Shown here one piece after another: positions 36,156 through 48,500 of a stretch of 64,000 nucleotides of DNA. Within the stretch, counting starts at the first letter, position 1; each line of letters opens with the position of its first letter. The DNA comes from Rotaria sordida (Eukaryota > Rotifera > Eurotatoria > Philodinida > Philodinidae). The stretch covers positions 62,001 through 126,000 of the forward strand of contig CAJNOL010000397.1 of NCBI GenBank assembly GCA_905250125.1, in the 5' to 3' direction. The notes under the pieces are model-generated. The model saw only the letters and a program-made list of their open reading frames with translations. It had not been told where the DNA came from and did no database searches. The position numbers and the translations under genes were made by a program.

Positions 36156-38013
36156 TTAAATTTGAAAATATAAATTTGCATTGTTCATTCTCGTTCTCGT
36201 AGGATATGGTGGTGGTAATTCTTCCATGATATGATGAATTCTATCCATTTGATTTCGATTATAGATAACTAATACAAAAATTAAAGCAGTCATCTAAATA
36301 AAAACAAAATATTGAAAATATTTATTCTTGATCAACTTGATTTTACTTCGATTATAATAATAAATGAAATAACAATAAAAATTGTAACTTGACTTGAATA
36401 AAATATATCAATAAGTTTTTTATAACAACCCTACAAATTCAAAGAATAAAAAAAAAAAAGAAACTCATCTTCAAATTTTATCAAAATTTAAACTTACAAT
36501 TTCATAAATATCATTTCCCTGAAGAGCACATGAAATAACTTTCTGAGATAAGTGCCAATTTTTATTCGAAATATTATTTATTGGACAACATGTTAATGGA
36601 TATTTAAAATTTTTATTCTCAATTGCCATTGAATTAGTCCACCATGGATTTGTTCGATCCCAATTATTTGTTATATCAAAATCATTTTTACTTTCTATAC
36701 CACAACATTTTAACTATAAAACAAAACAAACTTAATAAGATATTCATTAAAAATTTAAAAAACAAAAATGACTGTACCTGATACATAATTAAATCCCATA
36801 GATATGATGTTAATTGAAGATTTTTCTCAAGTGGTCCTTTGTATTGATCACGAATTAATACACGGATTATAAATATAAAATTTTCTTTAAGTTTAGATGG
36901 AAAAATAATTAAAATAATAATTATTATCATTTGAAATATTAAATTTATTCCAATAGTAAAAGAATACTAAAAAAAAATAAAAACAAAAAGAAAATTACGT
37001 CGAATCAAAAGACAATATGATTTTGTAATAGCGGACAAAGATTTAGAGCAGTTGTATTTTTGAGTTTTCTTATCAGGATTGGTAGCCTCGAAGACTTCAA
37101 CAAAACTGCTTGGATAAGATTCTGCGAAAAACCAAGGCCCCTAAAAGCCACTTTCTGATTTCCATTCGAAGCTTTTGGGAAAATATTTTATTTGATAGAG
37201 CAAAATTAAACGTCTTCGACCTCTTCATGACCTTCCTTCGTTGAACTACATTCAATTTATAGAAGATCAAAAGAAGTATTTTTCTCTTCTTTTGACCTTC
37301 TATAGATTGAATGTAATTCGACGAAGGAAGGTCATGAAGAGGTCGAATACGTTTAATTTTGCCCTATCCTATAAAATTCCTTCCCAAAAGCTTCGAATAG
37401 AAGTCAGAAAGTTGATTTTCCATAGATTCGCATCCAAAGAGTTTTATTGAAGTCTTCAGACCTGTCAATCTTAATAGAAAATTCTTCCAGCTACACAGAG
37501 ATTATTTTCAGGTGCTTGCTATGCGTTATCATCAAGAAGAAAACTCAAACATACAACTGATCTAAACTTTTGTCTGTCACCGTACACTTACAGTAAATAA
37601 AATACATTGCATTTGAGTTAATGCACCAGAACAACCAAAAAATCCAATTGATAGAAGTATAAAACCGGGAATGATCATAATTATATACAAAATTTCATCA
37701 GATAAAACATTCTTCTGTGTATTATTTGAACCTATAAATAATATTGTATGAATACAATTTAGTTGTGTACTTAAATTAGTTAATAACAAACTTTGAACAT
37801 TTGACATAAATTCTGTAAAATTCTGAAAACGTCCACTAACTAGAAGATCAATACCTTCACCTAATAATATTGCACCGATCAACTAGATAAATAATTCTAT
37901 TAAAATTAAAATCATAACAATAGAATTATTGAACTTACAAAAAATATTACATTAACTAATATCATTATTAAACGAACAGTTTTCAATTGATAACTCATAC
38001 CACCATGACCCAT
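36156..38013 (-). CDS. tetraspanin, paralogue 1
   Basis: Exons 5' to 3': 37939-38013, 37592-37882, 36778-36966, 36498-36713, 36347-36430 and 36156-36293; 330 residues. Four membrane helices: VRLIMILVNVIFFLIGAILL, YIIMIIPGFILLSIGFFG, INLIFQMIIIIILIIF and VTIFIVISFIIIIE plus MTALIFVLVIY. The large extracellular loop has the tetraspanin CCG motif (LKCCGIES), a later Cys pair (LTCCP) and further Cys residues (VISCA, GCYKK). Tetraspanins organise membrane protein complexes. The N-terminus MGHGGMS and the first-exon length (75 bases) are identical to the gene at 44277-45543, so the two are duplicates. The small extracellular loop is longer than usual. Confidence 0.88.
37061..37485. repeat. foldback element upstream of tetraspanin 1 exon 3
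   Basis: About 425 bases in the intron between exons 2 and 3 of the tetraspanin gene. Arms of about 205 bases pair with mismatches: CCTCTTCATGACCTTCCTTCG at about 37219-37239 is repeated in reverse as CGAAGGAAGGTCATGAAGAG at about 37322. Outer blocks GAAGACTTCAACAAAACT and AGTTTTATTGAAGTCTTC, and TTCGAAGCTTTTGGGAA with its reverse, also pair. The centre is near 37282. Arm ends read roughly TTTTCT-TATC/ATT, without an obvious target duplication. Confidence 0.65.
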
Positions 38014-41000
38014 CCTAATAATCTACAATTAATTTCTAAAGTTTTCTTTTTTCTTTTTTGGAGATTTCTTTGTCATTATTTTAAATAAAACAACCTTGAA
38101 TGATGCATTATTTGTTGGAAATAGCAAGTGCACTATAAATAATGCTACCATCCATTCTTTTTATTTATTTTAAATCTCATGGAAGCATTAAATCTAACCT
38201 TAAAAGTCTCTGTAAGAGTTGAATAGGACTTCAGCTACTTCAATATGTACCTATTGCTAGTATACAATAACTTGTATTTGAGTTTTTGTCAAACAATGGA
38301 TGCACCTGAAAACCTTAGAGAAAGATCGGCGGTTCTTATGAAAGTTTACGATAACTATCACTGAAAATCAATATTCTTAAGGATTGGGAAAAAACTAATG
38401 AAAGACGACCAGAATGGAATATTCCGATGCAAAGTTTCAATTAGTTTGCACTCAGTAAAAACGGATATTTCCACTAAATATTCTATTTGTCACTCAATGT
38501 GAACAAGCTGGCTTCTGTGACATAATGTTCTTTGGAAGTATGTTCACTAGTGCACATCATGACAAAGAACTATGCCTATTGTCACTATAAAGTTTCTATA
38601 TTATGTTTCACCTGCCTAAAACAAAATAAAACAAAGTATTGAAAGTTGTTTGGAAAACGTCTTCTAAAGAATCGTCTACATATAAGACAAACTCAGTATT
38701 CTTCAATGTTCTCGACGACTTCGAAGATTAGGATCTAATGTTCTCGTGTGATTTTATGGAGCATTGAACAGCAGATTGTTTGTGACTAATTGTAATTTTC
38801 TACTTATAAACGTGGACAAAACGTAAAGAAAAATACAAATGATACCATTATTTATGGTACACCCGTCATAAATAAAAACGACAAGCACGTATTCATTTTA
38901 CTTAAAGATTTTTTTTCTTTCACATAGCAGATTCTTTTTCTCGAGATAAGTGATGAATATTATGCATGCATAAGAAAAAATAATATAAGGATTATTAAAC
39001 CCTTCATATTATGTTAATGTTAAATCATGTGTTAAATCTATAAGAAGCTCAAATTCAAAGATTAAAAAACAAGAATTAGTCATGATTGTAAAATGTAGCA
39101 AGTTGCAAATTAAAATGATGATACGTCATTTCTACTTGATATATAATTATTATATTCAATAGAATTTTTAATCATGTTTTTGATATCTATATTTAATAAA
39201 TATAATAAAGATTATCAGTAATGATTTTGTTGAAATAAATTTTACGATGAAAGTTATTTTTTTCCGAAGAAATGACGTTGTTTTTGTTTGAAGAAAATCT
39301 TGATTTATTGTAAATAAATGTAAATTCAATTTACTTACAGAAATTTTGTTTTGCTTGTCTTTACACAAACTTTCGATGTACTAAGGAAAAAAAAATTCAT
39401 AACCAACCAAATATGTTTCATAGATAAAGAAGTGACAAAGAACGAGCTAATGATAACACTTTCCATCATATTTATTTATTTTTATTAAAAACACAAAAAA
39501 AAAAAGAACTTTTATTATAATAAAACATTATCTTTTCACCAAATTTAATATATTCGATTTACTAGCTCGTAATGATTGATTCATTATACTTGCATATTTT
39601 TTTTCTAGTAGAAAGATAAACTTTCCTATTGACAAGAAATTAATTTATTATGCATATTTTATCTGTGTTATCTTATTTGACAATATATTTATTTGCAACA
39701 AAAAAAAAATGTATTAAAGACTTTTTGCTTGCGATTACCATAATATGAACCTTAAATTGCCATCGAAAATATGTAAGTAATCTTTACAGATTAGCAAAAT
39801 ATGTGAAAATAAAAAGTTTATTGAGGACATTTATATTCTATATTCAGAAAGATAAAAGCGTTTTACTATAGTTAAGCTTATATCATTTTCATTAAATTAT
39901 TCTATGAACTAACTTAGAATTCAATTCATGTATTGAACAAAAAAATGAAAGTGTCAAGTTTAAACCAAAAAGTATTTTATTATTTTTTTCTTTATATAAT
40001 TTGTTAGTAGATGTTGTATTTTTCAAAAAAACAAAATTCAAAATGAATTAGATGTTAAAAGTTAATCAGAAGTCAAGGAGACTTACTGACGATGATTTTT
40101 AAGAAGTTTTTTGTCAACATGTTTCAATAAACTTGAAAAGATAATGACGCATTATTCTTTCATTCATTCATGGTTGACATGTAGGCACAGCAGTTATCTG
40201 ACTTGATGTATCGAGAAGATAATCACCTTTATTTTACTATTCTCACTGTGATCTTTGAAGCAAACAAAATTTGCATTAGTTCATCATTGTCAATTTTCTC
40301 AGCATCGAACAAAATATTTCTTTAGAAATAGATAGCGGTCTTTCCATTATTAGCCTAAAACGTAGGCTGATTTGACAACTACAGTGCAAGAATCTTTATT
40401 ATCAAAATCATCACATCATTAAGTATAATCATTTAATGTATGAATTGGCAAAGCTGATGTCACTGCTTCATATAACATACAAAAACAAATCATGAAAGAA
40501 GAATCTTGAAGTCTTTTAGAATAAGTATAAACTATGATAATTTATTTAATAATTGTAAATGAGCTCTTTCGTTATTATCTTGAAGATTCGCTAAAAATAT
40601 TCAGAATTCTAATAGAACATTTGATCATGTGCAAGAAAAGAAAAGAAAAGAAGAAATATCAATATAAATACTATATTACCATACGATATAAATAAATGAA
40701 AGAAAAAATATGTTGCTTATCAACAAAGTTTAATAGGTACAAAAATATATTATAAGTATTGCACTGATAAAGAAAACAATAGTGAATAAGTAAATATTAT
40801 TTATATCAGAGAATTCAATGACAAAATAATAATAACAGCCGTTTTATTATCAATAGATAAGACACCTGTGTATGATTTTACTTTTTAACAATATATCAAA
40901 ATGAATCATATTTACATGAATATAAATCAATATTTTTCTATAACCAGTTTTAAGAACAAAAAATCATTATAGTTTATTTTCCTATCCCACCTTTTTTTTG

Positions 41001-41285
41001 TCAATCTGAAATAATCATTACAATCGACATATCGATAAAATCTGAAAATTATTAATCATATTATTTCATTGAAACAATATGATAAGAAAATACACTAAAC
41101 TATTTTCAAGATGCTGAAATCAATTCATCTTCAAATATAAAGTCTCAGAGTAAAAAAGAATGATGATGTACGCCCTCTAATGCATTCTTATTCTTTTGGA
41201 TCTAGAAAAGAAAGCCAATAACATAGAAACGAATTAATCATCCGTTTTTGAAATAAAATATTTTTGTTTATTCGTTTGATATATT
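38014..41285. other. 3.3 kb gene-free region
   Basis: No exon chain recognised between tetraspanin 1 and the four-Ig gene. A short hairpin element lies at about 38515-38592 (GTGACATAATGTTCTTTG against CAAAGAAC..ATTGTCAC). A repeat of AAAAG units lies at about 40636-40656. The start region of tetraspanin 1 (TTATTAG one base before its ATG) is at the left edge. Confidence 0.45.
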
Positions 41286-43729
41286 TTAATTAATAAATTG
41301 AAGAATAAAAACTTGTCGTTTAATACCTCGATTATTTTTTGCTATACATGTTACTGTTCGATTTGATTCATATGAATTATTATCATTCGGTGTTATTATA
41401 TATTCAAATTTATCAGAAACTATTTCTTCATTCATCAATTCTTTAACATCTCCTAATAACCATTGATAAGTAGGCATTGGATTTCCATTTAATGAACAAT
41501 GTATAAAATTTTCAATATCTTTTTTAATTAATAAATATACATATTCATTTTTATAAGGTTCTACATAATCAGGTGAACCTAAGAAATAATATTTTATATG
41601 ATAAATATTATCATTAAATAGATATTAAAGATCTTACTATAAACATCAAGATATAAATTAGATGTTAATGAATAACCTTCATTATCATCATTAGTTGTTA
41701 CACGACAAGTATAGATTCCTGAATGTATATTAGAAACATGTTTAATTCGTAAATAATCATAACCAGTTAGTGATGAAATATCTTGTGCAGAATTATTTGG
41801 TATAAGAAATGTAAACCAAGCTGATAATGCTGAAAATATAGGGCATAGTAATGTTATTGTATCATTTATTTCAGAATAGATATGTTTTTCTCGATTAGAT
41901 ATTTGACGTGGACCACCACCAACTAATAAAAAAAAAATTTTTATTGAAAATCTAGATTTTTTTTTTTTCGCGTTTTTGGAAATCGAAATATTTTACCACT
42001 AAGAAAATATACTCGAACACCAACAAGCCCATTATGTAATCGAACTATACATTCATAATAACCTTCATTTTCATGTTTAACATTTTGAAATTCTATATGA
42101 TTTGAATGTTGTCGTATACGTTCATAATGTTGAACAAAATCAATATGAAAATCAACTATATCTTCTTTTATATAATCTATATTTTCATCTGGACCACAAT
42201 ATCTGTCTGTATGATTAATATCAATATCAATAAGTGTTTGATCATAACCTTCAAAACGATAATCAATTAGTTCGGTAGCTAAAACAAAAAAAAAAAAACA
42301 TTTTTCATAAAATCTTTTTTATTCAATATGTTTAGAACTTACGATCATTAGTTATAAAAAAATGTTTTTCATCAATAATTATTCCATTTTTATCTTTTAT
42401 TTGACAAATAGCAATTCCTTCATTATTTATTACAAAAGAATCTATAATTAAATTAGCTTTATTAATTACATTCATTTGACCATTATGATTATATAATATC
42501 CATGAAATATATTCATCATTTGTTAATGGTCTATTTGTCTCACAATTTTGTTCGAATTTTGAACCTATTTGTATGAATTGTTTTGATTTTAGTTTCCAAT
42601 TAATAAGTTCTATATGAAGAGAAAAAAAAACAAAACAAAATATATTTCTATTCTAGATGTTTGATTGATGAGAATTAGATTTTGTTTTTTGTCTTTCATT
42701 TCAATGCCACGAAAACGAACTATTTCATCAACATCAAATAAAGTTAAACAACGATTACCATCGTATCTTAATTTTAATCATAAATCATATGATTGGAAAG
42801 CAAATATTGATTATCGTAAACATCCTGAACTCTATCGAATAGGTCGTGGTGAACAAGGTGTTTTAATTTGTCAACCATATAAAAATGAAATATGTCCATA
42901 TTGGCGTTTTAAAACTGTTGAACAAGCTATTCAATCATCAAATAAAATTTATGAACTTTTTTTAAATTATCTTCAACAAAATGATTTTGTCGGAGCTGAT
43001 ATGGCACGAAAATATTTACAAATGGGTTTTACTCGATCAAGACGTTATGCTAATCATGCTAGTGGAATAAAATATGATAAAAAAACTTATGATATATTAC
43101 CACAAGAAGAAGATCATAAGAATAATGAAAAAGCTCAATCAGCAAATATTTTTAAAGAAAAATGGTTTGAAGCAAAAAATAATGAATTATATAAAGAAAT
43201 GGCAACTAAACATCGAACTATGTATGAAATAAAATCAACAAGAAACTCAACGAAGGATTAACCATAAAAGAGAAACGATTAAATTTATTTTGTAAAATAT
43301 GTCTATGAAATATTGTATATTTTTATTTATTTAAACTAGCTTCTTTCGAATAAATTAATCCATGAACGTTTCTGAACTTTGATCATGTAGTTTTAAATAA
43401 AGGTCAAATAAGAATTTTTTTTCTATAGTAAAAAAGCAACACTAGTAAATCTATTATGTGTACAATGTAACATAAACTGAATTTCCGGAACAATACACAA
43501 TCCATGATAAAAGTCAATAAATAAAATATACTATCTAGTCTATTTCATAGAATTCAGTTTTTATTATCACAGTAAACGGAACGTTATATTTGCGATGTAT
43601 AAGTTTTCAAAGAAAAGAAAAAAACTTATCAATTCTCTTCTATTATCGAACAATCAAAATTGATTTACCTGCAACAATAGAAGTTATGCAAATAGCCATA
43701 TAGATAAAGATAAAAATACTTTTCATCAT
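41286..43729 (-). CDS. secreted protein with about four Ig-like domains
   Basis: Exons 5' to 3': 43669-43729, 42343-42609, 41997-42278, 41638-41922 and 41286-41578; 395 residues. The first exon encodes a signal peptide (SIFIFIYMAICITSIVA). Each later exon encodes about one Ig-like domain, all with phase-1 boundaries, which is the classic modular layout. Landmarks: NCET...WILY...AICQ; YCGP...NEGYYECIV; LLCP...AWFTF...SGIYTCRV; HCSL...YQWLL...VTCIAKN. No transmembrane segment or GPI-type tail is evident, so it is probably secreted. Orthology unknown. Its first intron (42610-43668) contains a complete gene on the opposite strand. Confidence 0.75.
42645..42670 (+). promoter_or_regulatory. splice acceptor and three-codon uORF before the DUF4385-like gene
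   Basis: TATATTTCTATTCTAG ends at 42656. The next bases are ATG TTT GAT TGA (42657-42668). The TGA overlaps the ATG of the main frame as TGATG (42666-42670), an arrangement compatible with termination-reinitiation. No consensus donor lies close upstream, where the opposite strand carries an Ig exon. Confidence 0.4.
42668..43261 (+). CDS. DUF4385-like protein nested in an Ig gene intron
   Basis: Single exon, 197 residues from the ATG at 42668, or 185 from an internal Met at 42704 (MPRKRTISS), which looks like a better N-terminus. The central 100 residues carry the blocks that I associate with DUF4385: YDWKANIDYRKHPELYRIGR, GEQGVLICQPYKNEI, PYWRFKTVEQA, DFVGADMARKYLQMGFTR and SRRYANH. No enzymatic function is known to me for the family, which occurs in bacteria, phages, plants and other eukaryotes. 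The C-terminus is charged. It lies wholly within intron 1 of the four-Ig gene on the opposite strand. The lack of introns and the family's distribution make horizontal acquisition plausible but unproven. Codon use does not differ obviously from its neighbours. Confidence 0.7.
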   Translation: MRIRFCFLSFISMPRKRTISSTSNKVKQRLPSYLNFNHKSYDWKANIDYRKHPELYRIGRGEQGVLICQPYKNEICPYWRFKTVEQAIQSSNKIYELFLNYLQQNDFVGADMARKYLQMGFTRSRRYANHASGIKYDKKTYDILPQEEDHKNNEKAQSANIFKEKWFEAKNNELYKEMATKHRTMYEIKSTRNSTKD

Positions 43730-44276
43730 ATCTTGATTGTAAAACTTAGACTTTTTTTTCGTAGAAACACTATTTTTGATTTGCCGCCAGTATCACATTT
43801 CATTCTTTTATTTGCTTACTTCCAAAATCATATTAAGAAATTAACAAATCAAAAAATAAAATGAAAAAAGTAGATCTATTGAAGTTTTTTTTTTTTTTCT
43901 TAAAATAATGTCGTACGAAATAAAAGAAAATTAGAAGAGAAATGATATAAATAGATGCTTAATATATGCAAAAAAAAACGATAATCATTTAATTGAGATA
44001 ATAGGTATGAAATATTGAGAATATTTTCTTGAACACATTGTAATAAACAAGAAATTATTCGAAATAATAAGACAGGAAAAAAAAGAGGCAACAACATTCA
44101 TGAATGATATTTTGTTTTTTTGAATAGATGAACATATTCCATGAAAATATATCTGAATATCTTTCATACAAGCTAAAAAATATTTTCAATCAAGAAAACG
44201 ACAACAAAAAATAAATGTCTGAATAAATAATTCAATAGATCATATATATTGTTATTTTTGAATAAGACTATTGTTA

Positions 44277-45543
44277 TTATTGACGGTACTTAGAACCTTT
44301 TTTCGTACGACAACATAAAGCCAAAGCAACAATGAATGCAGTTAACTAAAACAAATAAATATTAAGAAAAAAAAAGCAAAAAGAAAATACTTCTATCAAA
44401 ACTAATACTTACTTCAATGACAAGAATAATAACAGCACCTACAATAATCCATGTCTTAGCAGTATCAATTAAATTCAAAAATTTATCAAAACATCCCTTA
44501 AAAATATATATATATATAAACTTTTATCTAGCATTATACAATCAAATAAACTGACCATTTCATTTATATGAGTTCCATTGACAGCACAATAAGCAACAGA
44601 TTGTAATTTGTCAAAAGGTAAATTATTCCAATCTTCTGTAAAAACATTACTAATATTACAACATGTTATTGGATACGTAAAGTTTTTATAACCATTTCCC
44701 ATAGTTGAAGCCCATGGATTTGTTTTGTTCCATTTTGTTGTGTTAATAAAATCAAATTTACTATCAACACCACAACATTTAAACTAAAAAAAACCAAAAA
44801 AAGAAAGGAATATAATATTTACTTTAAATTTATTTCTTTCAAACTACTTACATTATACATAATAAAATCCCAAGCAATTGATATTGCTGATGGTTTTGGT
44901 AGAGCACTATTACTTTGTAATCCAAATGGACCTTCATATGTATTTCGAATAGCTTCTTTTAATTTCGGTGTAAAAGTTTCTCGAAATTTTGATTTAAAAG
45001 CAACAAAATAAATTGTTATAGCTATTTCAAAAAGTATTATGATTCCAACAATAATAGCATACTAAAATTTGAAAAATTCATAAGATATAAGGAAAAAAAA
45101 ACAAAAAATTTTAACTTACAATTATTAAAAATATTTTCACTTGTTTCATAGCACCACAACAGCCAAGAAATCCCATAATTAAAAGAATAGAACCAAGAAC
45201 AATAATAACAATTGCTATAACTTCAAGATATGATAAACCTTTTTCAACTCCAGGATCTAAACAACAACATAAAATCATGTATTTTGTTTTCTTTTCTTTA
45301 TTTCAAAATCTACTAGAATTAATTGGTAGAATTTCTTTTATTTTTTTAAGTGATGGATCAACCACAACATAAATTCCAAGTGCTAATAATGCGAGACCAA
45401 TTAACTAATAATCAAATTCAAATAAATGTTATTTCTGAACCAAAAAAAAAAGAATTAAATTAACTTACAAAAAAGATCAAATTGAAAACTACAATTATAA
45501 AACGCATTGTCTTCATTCCACAACTCATTCCACCGTGACCCAT
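44277..45543 (-). CDS. tetraspanin, paralogue 2
   Basis: Exons 5' to 3': 45469-45543, 45314-45404, 45120-45256, 44852-45061, 44556-44783, 44413-44496 and 44277-44345; 297 residues. Four membrane segments: MRFIIVVFNLIFFLIGLALLALGIY, VIAIVIIVLGSILLIMGFLGCCG, AIIVGIIILFEIAITIYFVA and WIIVGAVIILVIELTAFIVALAL. The large loop has FKCCGVDS, ITCCN, AYCAV and GCFDKF, the typical spacing for a tetraspanin. The tail CCRTKKGSKYRQ may be palmitoylated. MGHGGMS, the 75-base first exon and the 84-base exon before TM4 are shared with paralogue 1. One donor is GTCAGT (after the large-loop exon), but the frame requires it. Confidence 0.9.
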
Positions 45544-48500
45544 CTTGTTTTATAATAATATTTTTCAATATCTACGTATGTAATCTGGAAAAATAGAAGT
45601 AAAAAGAAAAAAAAGACAATTCTTGTTTTTTAACAAATATATCCTCTCATAAATAAAAGGAAATGAATACTAAAAAGAAAAGAACAACATACTAAATCAC
45701 GATTTGTTGACTAGTACATGTCGACTTTTATATTACTCACAGGCAAAATTGCATCTCTTTTTTTTCTCTCACGTTTAGAATAAAGAGAAAAAAGAAAGAT
45801 TCATTCTACTAAAAACTTTCTCTTTTTTTTTTGATCGATGTTATTAAACGAGTTTTGACAGTACACTGAGTAACTAATGTTGTAACCGAAGAAAGCTTAA
45901 TTTCCTCTAAGCATGTTCGACTTCCCATAGAACATTTGAGAACGATACAAGCGCTGAAATGCATCACTGGCAAAAAAGGGGCTTATAAGGTGCTGAGACC
46001 GTCTAGAATTTTTTTTTCTAGTTACACAACTATTACTAACAAAAAAAATTATACCATAACAGGAAGAGCGAATAGATGGCAAAGAAATATGGCCATATAA
46101 AGTACACATTTTACGAGAATAATAATAATTAATGAGTTTTGTTTATTTGAGGAAGAAATAACGATTCCATAGAAAACTGTTAACGCTTAAAAAAAATTTT
46201 ACCATGCATGAATATATGTTGTACATGACATAAATCCAAACAAAAAATAAAGAACTAAGCAAATTAATCATTTTTATTTATCAGAAAGCACTTTTTTTCT
46301 TAAGTGTTTTGTGTGGATTAAATATTTAATAGTCCTCACCTATGTCATTGAGAAAAAGAATCATGCTCTCATTTCTTTTTCTTCAACCTACTATAATATA
46401 ATAACATAAATATGTTTTAGCATTAATAATATTTGAATGCATCATACTGATAATAGACAGTAAAGTTCAGTAAATATTTGTCTAGGTTTTTTTTCTGATA
46501 GACAATTTGTCATATTCAAAATAATCTTTATTATTTCTGACTAATATTTCTAGTAGAAATTCATAATTGCATCATCACAATAAAGAAAATTCTATAAACT
46601 CGATTTAAATTAACTGTTATAAAGTGTGAAGTACTGGGGTTTTTTTTTAATTTAAACTATCAATAGTGAAGTAAAGAGTTAATGACATGATTTCATAATT
46701 AACTGTGAAAAAAATGATCAATATGAATTGTGTAATAAAAGTAGATAAATACTACACATACTATATTTTCATTTGAATATAATATATTGACATGTTTTTG
46801 CATAGACCAATGCTGCTTCCTTACTACGAAAATAATACAATATCGAAAGAAAAAGAAAAGAAAAAAAACATGATGAAATTAGGCGATAAATGCTTATAAA
46901 TCATATAATTCATTCTACCGTATAGATTTGACATTCTTCTCTTCTTAAATACACTATATACACTGTTGACATTGGTACTGAATGCAAAACATGAGAAGTG
47001 TTTCTCTCACTATTTATATGAAAGGATGTTTTTACATTTTTTTGAATTAAACAGAATTTTAATATTTATCGAAAGAAAAACAAGTCAATATATGAAACAA
47101 AATACACGTTTTTTTTCTTTTATGTAAACTATATATATATACTCTAGAATTAGAACTGAATCGTTCATCAAAAGTTAGTGGATCACAAGAATACTTTTGA
47201 TTTCTTTCTCCAACTACCGGATTATATCAAGATCTGTGCTCAGGTGTTCATAGAATATTCATGATAAAAAAAAATCAAATAATATTACATGCTCGTATAT
47301 TTGATGATGTACATGTATATCTTGAACGTTTTCCTTTCCTTTCTTCTGTCTCTTTCACATAAATCATTATGCAGCTTTTCAAACAGACTGTCAAAATTAT
47401 TACAACTTTTTTCTTCTCTTCCGTCATTATAAGTGCTGGGTTGTTCAAGAAAAAAAATAATAAATGTGTGGAACCAGAGAAAATCAGTGCGCAATGAGAG
47501 CGTTAGAAATAGGAAGAAAAAAAAGGTAATGATGCCGGCTAGATATGCTAAAAAACTATATCAACGAAGAGAAGATGGCATTATTCTACTAAACTGTCAC
47601 TCATGTTCATAGATTTTATAACAGTGAAAAATGGTGACGAAGATGATAAATGAACATGTCACTACAGGGTGTCACATAACCGTTGCATTCCCCTTCTACG
47701 ACTTAAAGGACAGATAATATCACAAAGTATTTATACCAGATTAAAGTATGTCAAAAACTGAATTTATTTGTACTAAATAGTAAAGATTATAAAGACTTTT
47801 TAATGTCGAACTTAAGACATTTTCAGAAATTTTATACTTTTTTGGTGTAGAAAAGTAAAGTTCCAGTAATTCAAAAATAGAGTAAAACATTTTTTTGGTT
47901 GGATATTTTCATATGGTTCAATAGAGCTCGTCGAGCTCTACAAAACTATATATGTCAAAAAAATTTTGAGTCATCTTTTTGAGATAAAAAATTCAAAAAC
48001 CTATTTGAAAAACCTCAAAAACTATTAAAAAATTCATTCTTTTCATATGGAAGAAAAACACTCGATTTTTCAATGAAATTAGCTTTTTTCATTACTTATA
48101 CCACCTTAGACGTTTCGAAATGTGCTCATTTCATGCAGTTTTTCACGCAGCATCGAAAGCGTATTTCGAAACGTCTAAGGTGGCGTAAGTAATGAAAAAA
48201 GCTAATTTCATTGAGAAATCGAGTGTTTTTTCTTCCATATGAAAAAAATGAATTTTTTAATAGTTTTTTTGAGGTTTTCCAAATAGGTTTTTGAATTTTT
48301 TATCTTAAAAAGATGACTCAACATTTTTTTGAAATATAGTTTTGTAGAGCTCGACGAGCTCTATTGAACCATATGAAAATATCCAACCAAAAAAATGTTT
48401 TACTCTATTTTTGAATTACTGGAACTTTACTTTTCTACACCAAAAAAGTATAAAATTTCTGAAAATGTCTTAAGTTCGACATTAAAAGGTCTTTATAATC

